From Promethearchaeota archaeon (lineage in GTDB: Archaea; Asgardarchaeota; Lokiarchaeia; Sigynarchaeales; SOKP01), in assembly GCA_014729315.1 (NCBI GenBank), contig WJKD01000042.1:1-8903 (forward strand): DNA of 8,903 nt, written 5' to 3'. Below are positions 6,136-8,903 of this stretch, one piece after another. Numbering within the stretch: position 1 is the stretch's first letter; each line of letters opens with the position of its first letter. Below the pieces are notes generated by a model. The model had not been told where the DNA came from, did not search any database, and saw nothing but the letters and a program-made list of their open reading frames with translations. The position numbers and the translations under genes are program-made.

Positions 6136-8199
6136 ATGGAATTTCGCATCGCAGATACATTCACTAATAGTTTAGCAAAATTAAATAATGATGAACAAAA
6201 AGCAGTAAAGATGACTGCATTCGATCTGCAAATGAATTCAGCCAACCCCGGGATGCAATTTCATAAACTTGATCAAGTAAGAGATCCGAATTTCTGGTCC
6301 ATTCGAGTGAATCGGGATATTAGATTGATTGTGCACAAGACCGACTCCAGCCTGTTGCTGTGTTATGTTGCTCATCATGATGACGCTTATCGCTGGGCAG
6401 AACGGCGCAAACTGGAAACACATCCAAAAACTGGTGCTGCACAATTAGTCGAGATCCGGGAAACAATACAGGAAATCAGCATTCCACAATATGTTGAGGC
6501 TGAACAGCAGAAACCGCCATTATTTAATGATGTGTCTGACGATGACCTGCTGAAATATGGAATTCCGGCTGAATGGTTGAGCGATGTTCGCCAGGCAACT
6601 GAAGATACCATATTAGATTTGGCTGACCATTTACCTCGCGAAGCGGCGGAAGCGCTGCTGGATCTGGCAACAGGGACAACACCTGAAATTCCGCAACAAG
6701 TCGAAGCTGATGTTAATCCGTTTGATCATCCTGATGCACAACGCCGGTTCAGAGTGATGAATAATATTGAAGAACTCGAGCGAGCGCTTGAGTATCCCTG
6801 GGAGAAATGGACAATTTTTCTCCATCCTGCACAGCGTCAGTTAGTTGAACGAGATTACAGCGGACCGGCACGAATATCAGGATCTGCAGGCACAGGTAAA
6901 ACCATCGTCGCGCTACATCGGGCTGTTTTTCTTGCACGTTCGCATCCAACTGCCCGAGTACTGCTCACAACGTTCTCAGATACATTAGCAGATGCGCTCC
7001 GGACAAAATTAAGACGGCTCATAAGCAATGAGCCGCGCATTGCAGAGCGGTTAGAAGTATATTCGATGAATGCCATAGGTCAGCGTCTCTATATGATTAA
7101 TTTTAGTCGACCAAATCTTGCTTCTCGTGAAATAATTCAACAACTCATTGAAAAGGCTGCCGGCGAAGTCAAAGACCACAATTGTTCTCTCCACTTTTTG
7201 ATGACGGAATGGGAGCAAGTAGTGGATGCATGGCAATTAGAGACCTGGGAATCGTATCGAGATGTTCTACGGCTGGGGCGTAAAACCCGTTTGCCGGAAA
7301 GACGCCGCGCTGTTCTCTGGTCTATATTTGAAAAAGTCAAATCCGAGCTAAATAGGCGAAATTATGTGACATATTCTGGTCTTTTTAACAAATTAGCAGC
7401 CAGGATTAAGCAAAACAACCATAAACCTTTTGACTTTGCGGTAGTAGACGAAGCACAGGATATTAGCGTCGCTCAACTACGATTTCTTTCTGCGCTGGGA
7501 TCCGATGAACCAAACAGACTTCTTTTTGCGGGTGATCTTGGACAACGAATTTTTCAGCAGCCTTTTTCCTGGAAATCGCTTGGTATGGATATTCGAGGTC
7601 GTTCGAGTACCTTGCGAATAAATTATCGGACGTCTCATCAGATCAGAATGCAGGCGGATCGCTTATTAGCCCCCGAATTGTCCGATGTCGATGGTAATGT
7701 TGAAGAAAGGCGTGGGACAATTTCTGTGTTTAACGGTCCGAAACCAACCATCATAAGATTAGATTCCCAGCAAGTTGAAATTAAAACAGTGGCTGAATGG
7801 ATCTCCAATAGGATAAAAGAGGGCATGTTGCCACACGAGCTGGGAATTTTCGTGCGCTCCGAATCAGAATTAGAAAGAGCATTGAAGGCTGTCACTGGTT
7901 CAGATATTCCTTTTAAAATTCTCGATGAACGCGTCCCGACAACAAGCGGGCATATATCAATAAGCACGATGCACCTTGCCAAAGGATTGGAATTCCGAGC
8001 TGTTATCGTCATGGCTTGTGATGATGAAATTATTCCTTTGCAACAGCGCATTGAAATGGTCGCTGACGATGCCGACTTAGAAGAAGTCTATAATACCGAA
8101 CGCCACTTATTATATGTCGCCTGCACTCGTGCACGAGATCAACTGTTAGTGACAGGCGTTGATCCAGCGTCGGAGTTTTTGGATGATTTGATGAACTAA
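6136..8199 (+). CDS. RelE/ParE-like toxin domain fused to a UvrD-like DNA helicase
   Basis: This 687-residue protein has two recognisable parts. Residues 1-92 look like a RelE/ParE-family fold: an opening pair of helices, then FWSIRVNRDIRLIVHK at 53-68 and the strand ending CYVAHHDDAYRWAERRK at 76-92, the pattern of small ribonuclease or gyrase toxins. A linker region with a conserved-looking helical block (YGIPAEWL to LLDLATG, 141-180) follows. The rest is a superfamily 1 helicase: Walker A GSAGTGKT at 249-256, motif II VVDEAQD at 436-442, motif III AGDLGQRIF at 465-473, motif IV LRINYRTS at 493-500, motif V STMHLAKGLEF at 610-620, motif VI LLYVACTRARDQL at 658-670. It starts four bases after the preceding helicase stop, with no clear Shine-Dalgarno, which suggests coupled translation. 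G+C is higher than in the preceding two genes (31 in 6601-6660). Whether the toxin-like domain cuts RNA or is only a binding module cannot be told; no antitoxin gene is adjacent. Confidence 0.88.
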   Translation: MEFRIADTFTNSLAKLNNDEQKAVKMTAFDLQMNSANPGMQFHKLDQVRDPNFWSIRVNRDIRLIVHKTDSSLLLCYVAHHDDAYRWAERRKLETHPKTGAAQLVEIRETIQEISIPQYVEAEQQKPPLFNDVSDDDLLKYGIPAEWLSDVRQATEDTILDLADHLPREAAEALLDLATGTTPEIPQQVEADVNPFDHPDAQRRFRVMNNIEELERALEYPWEKWTIFLHPAQRQLVERDYSGPARISGSAGTGKTIVALHRAVFLARSHPTARVLLTTFSDTLADALRTKLRRLISNEPRIAERLEVYSMNAIGQRLYMINFSRPNLASREIIQQLIEKAAGEVKDHNCSLHFLMTEWEQVVDAWQLETWESYRDVLRLGRKTRLPERRRAVLWSIFEKVKSELNRRNYVTYSGLFNKLAARIKQNNHKPFDFAVVDEAQDISVAQLRFLSALGSDEPNRLLFAGDLGQRIFQQPFSWKSLGMDIRGRSSTLRINYRTSHQIRMQADRLLAPELSDVDGNVEERRGTISVFNGPKPTIIRLDSQQVEIKTVAEWISNRIKEGMLPHELGIFVRSESELERALKAVTGSDIPFKILDERVPTTSGHISISTMHLAKGLEFRAVIVMACDDEIIPLQQRIEMVADDADLEEVYNTERHLLYVACTRARDQLLVTGVDPASEFLDDLMN

Positions 8200-8214
8200 A
8201 TGCCATAGCTTTTT

Positions 8215-8220
8215 TATAAT
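8215..8220 (+). promoter_or_regulatory. Possible -10 element upstream of the TIR gene
   Basis: TATAAT at 8215-8220 matches the sigma-70 -10 consensus exactly and lies 55 bases before the TIR start codon, in the 76-base gap after the RelE-helicase. No good -35 box is found at 16-18 bases upstream, and the gap is AT-rich, so chance is quite possible. A second near match, TATTAT, is at 8244-8249. If one is real, the TIR gene has its own promoter. No terminator hairpin is visible in this gap. Confidence 0.25.
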
Positions 8221-8275
8221 CACTTTTGGATAAATGTAAGTAATATTATGGATGCTTAATGTCGGAACAAAGAAT

Positions 8276-8903
8276 ATGAATGATAAAAATCATAAATGGG
8301 ATTTATTTATTTCACATGCCTCCGAAGATCAAAAGAGATTTGTGCGACCTTTATCTAAAGCTCTAGATAGTCTTGGTGTTTCTGTCTGGTATGCAGAATT
8401 TTCTCTTTCTCCTGGAGATAGTCTTTCAAAATCGATTGACAAGGGACTTTCCGGCTCAAGGTTTGGATTAGTGATATTGAGCAAATATTTTATTAATAAA
8501 GCCTGGCCACAATATGAACTCAGAGGATTAGTTGCCAGAGAAATAGAAGAAGATAAAGTTATAATACCAGTTTGGTTAGGGATTACCAAAGAAGAAGTTC
8601 TTAAATTTAGCCCAACACTTGCAGATAAAGTGGCAATAGGTACCGATAATTCTTCAGCGTTAGATGTTGCAATACAAGTGTTAAAAATAGTCCGTCCTGA
8701 TCTATATAAAAAACATCCTAGATCTCAGCTCGAAAAAATTGCAAATGGCGAAGCTTTAAAAGAAATGCAAATAGAGCTTAACAAGATACAGATAGAACTC
8801 AATGATGCCAAAAAAGAGTTATCTGAATTTCAATGCCCTTATTGTGGGGCACCGGTTATTGGAATGATTCCCGCACCAGCAGACCCCGAACAAGATCATT
8901 GGG
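8276..8903 (+). CDS. TIR-domain protein with coiled coil and C-x2-C motif (3' end outside window)
   Basis: The first 209 residues are present and the frame is open to the window edge. Residues 8-135 form a bacterial TIR domain: WDLFISHASED at 8-18, WYAEFSLSPGDSL at 38-50, the strand FGLVILSKYF at 63-72, and WPQYELRGL at 77-85, where Glu81 occupies the place of the catalytic glutamate of NAD-cleaving TIR enzymes. Residues about 158-186 form a predicted coiled coil rich in Leu, Ile, Lys and Glu. Then comes CPYCGAP with Cys187 and Cys190, perhaps half of a zinc ribbon. TIR proteins in defence islands often act as NADase effectors or make signalling nucleotides; which applies here is unknown. The ATG at 8276 has GGAA at 8264-8267 as a modest ribosome binding site; an in-frame ATG at 8252 would add eight residues and is less well supported. 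The gene is AT-rich (18 G+C in 8461-8520). Confidence 0.88.
   Translation, partial: MNDKNHKWDLFISHASEDQKRFVRPLSKALDSLGVSVWYAEFSLSPGDSLSKSIDKGLSGSRFGLVILSKYFINKAWPQYELRGLVAREIEEDKVIIPVWLGITKEEVLKFSPTLADKVAIGTDNSSALDVAIQVLKIVRPDLYKKHPRSQLEKIANGEALKEMQIELNKIQIELNDAKKELSEFQCPYCGAPVIGMIPAPADPEQDHW

Noticed and set aside
7638..8051. 137-codon - strand frame inside the RelE-helicase gene
   Set aside because: It is antisense to helicase motifs V and neighbours, which fix the coding strand; no motif or start signal supports it.
2975..8199. Reading the locus as a type III or type I restriction system with the UvrD-like proteins as the restriction motor
   Set aside because: Both helicases are superfamily 1 UvrD-type (DEYQD, DEAQD and KGLEF motifs), not the superfamily 2 DEAD/DEAH motor of Res or HsdR subunits.
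8200..8275. Intrinsic terminator after the RelE-helicase
   Set aside because: There is a run of T at 8210-8215, but no G+C-rich hairpin precedes it.
8329..8589. 86-codon - strand frame near the 3' end
   Set aside because: It lies opposite the TIR domain, which is complete and recognisable on the + strand.
1..8903. tRNA, rRNA, CRISPR array, insertion sequence or attachment site
   Set aside because: No regularly spaced repeats, transposase motifs or RNA gene signatures were seen; nearly the whole window is coding.

Overview
The window is a bacterial defence island read entirely on the + strand: five genes for DNA modification, DNA cleavage, helicase and TIR proteins, with no housekeeping gene, tRNA, rRNA, transposase or CRISPR array. 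All genes use the standard bacterial code (ATG and TTG starts, TGA and TAA stops). The phylum cannot be settled from these mobile defence genes. Base composition is patchy, which suggests assembly by horizontal transfer.

Layout: (1) 8-2866, a large beta-class adenine DNA methyltransferase of the type III Mod-like kind, whose target recognition segment (about 680-1260) is much more AT-rich than the catalytic parts around it. (2) 2867-2974, a short AT-rich gap with a weak imperfect inverted repeat and the Shine-Dalgarno sequence of the next gene. (3) 2975-4714 and 4704-6131, overlapping by 11 bases: an OLD-family ATPase with a C-terminal TOPRIM nuclease domain, then a compact UvrD-like helicase. 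Gene order, sizes (579 and 475 residues) and motifs match a Gabija-type (GajA/GajB, class 2 OLD) antiphage pair. (4) 6136-8199, four bases further on: a second UvrD-like helicase carrying an N-terminal RelE/ParE-like toxin domain. (5) 8276 to the window end: a TIR-domain protein with a predicted coiled coil and a C-x2-C motif, cut by the window edge.

How the genes may work together (inference): the overlap and the 4-base gap suggest that OLD, helicase and RelE-helicase are translated from one transcript. The methyltransferase and the RelE-helicase have similar, higher G+C, whereas the OLD/helicase pair and the TIR gene are AT-rich. A plausible history is that a Gabija cassette was inserted between an older methyltransferase and RelE-helicase pair, with the TIR gene as another module. 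No type III Res helicase-nuclease lies in the window, so the methyltransferase is either solitary or has its partner outside. The points most worth following are the RelE-UvrD fusion with no antitoxin, and its possible role as a third component of the Gabija-like unit.
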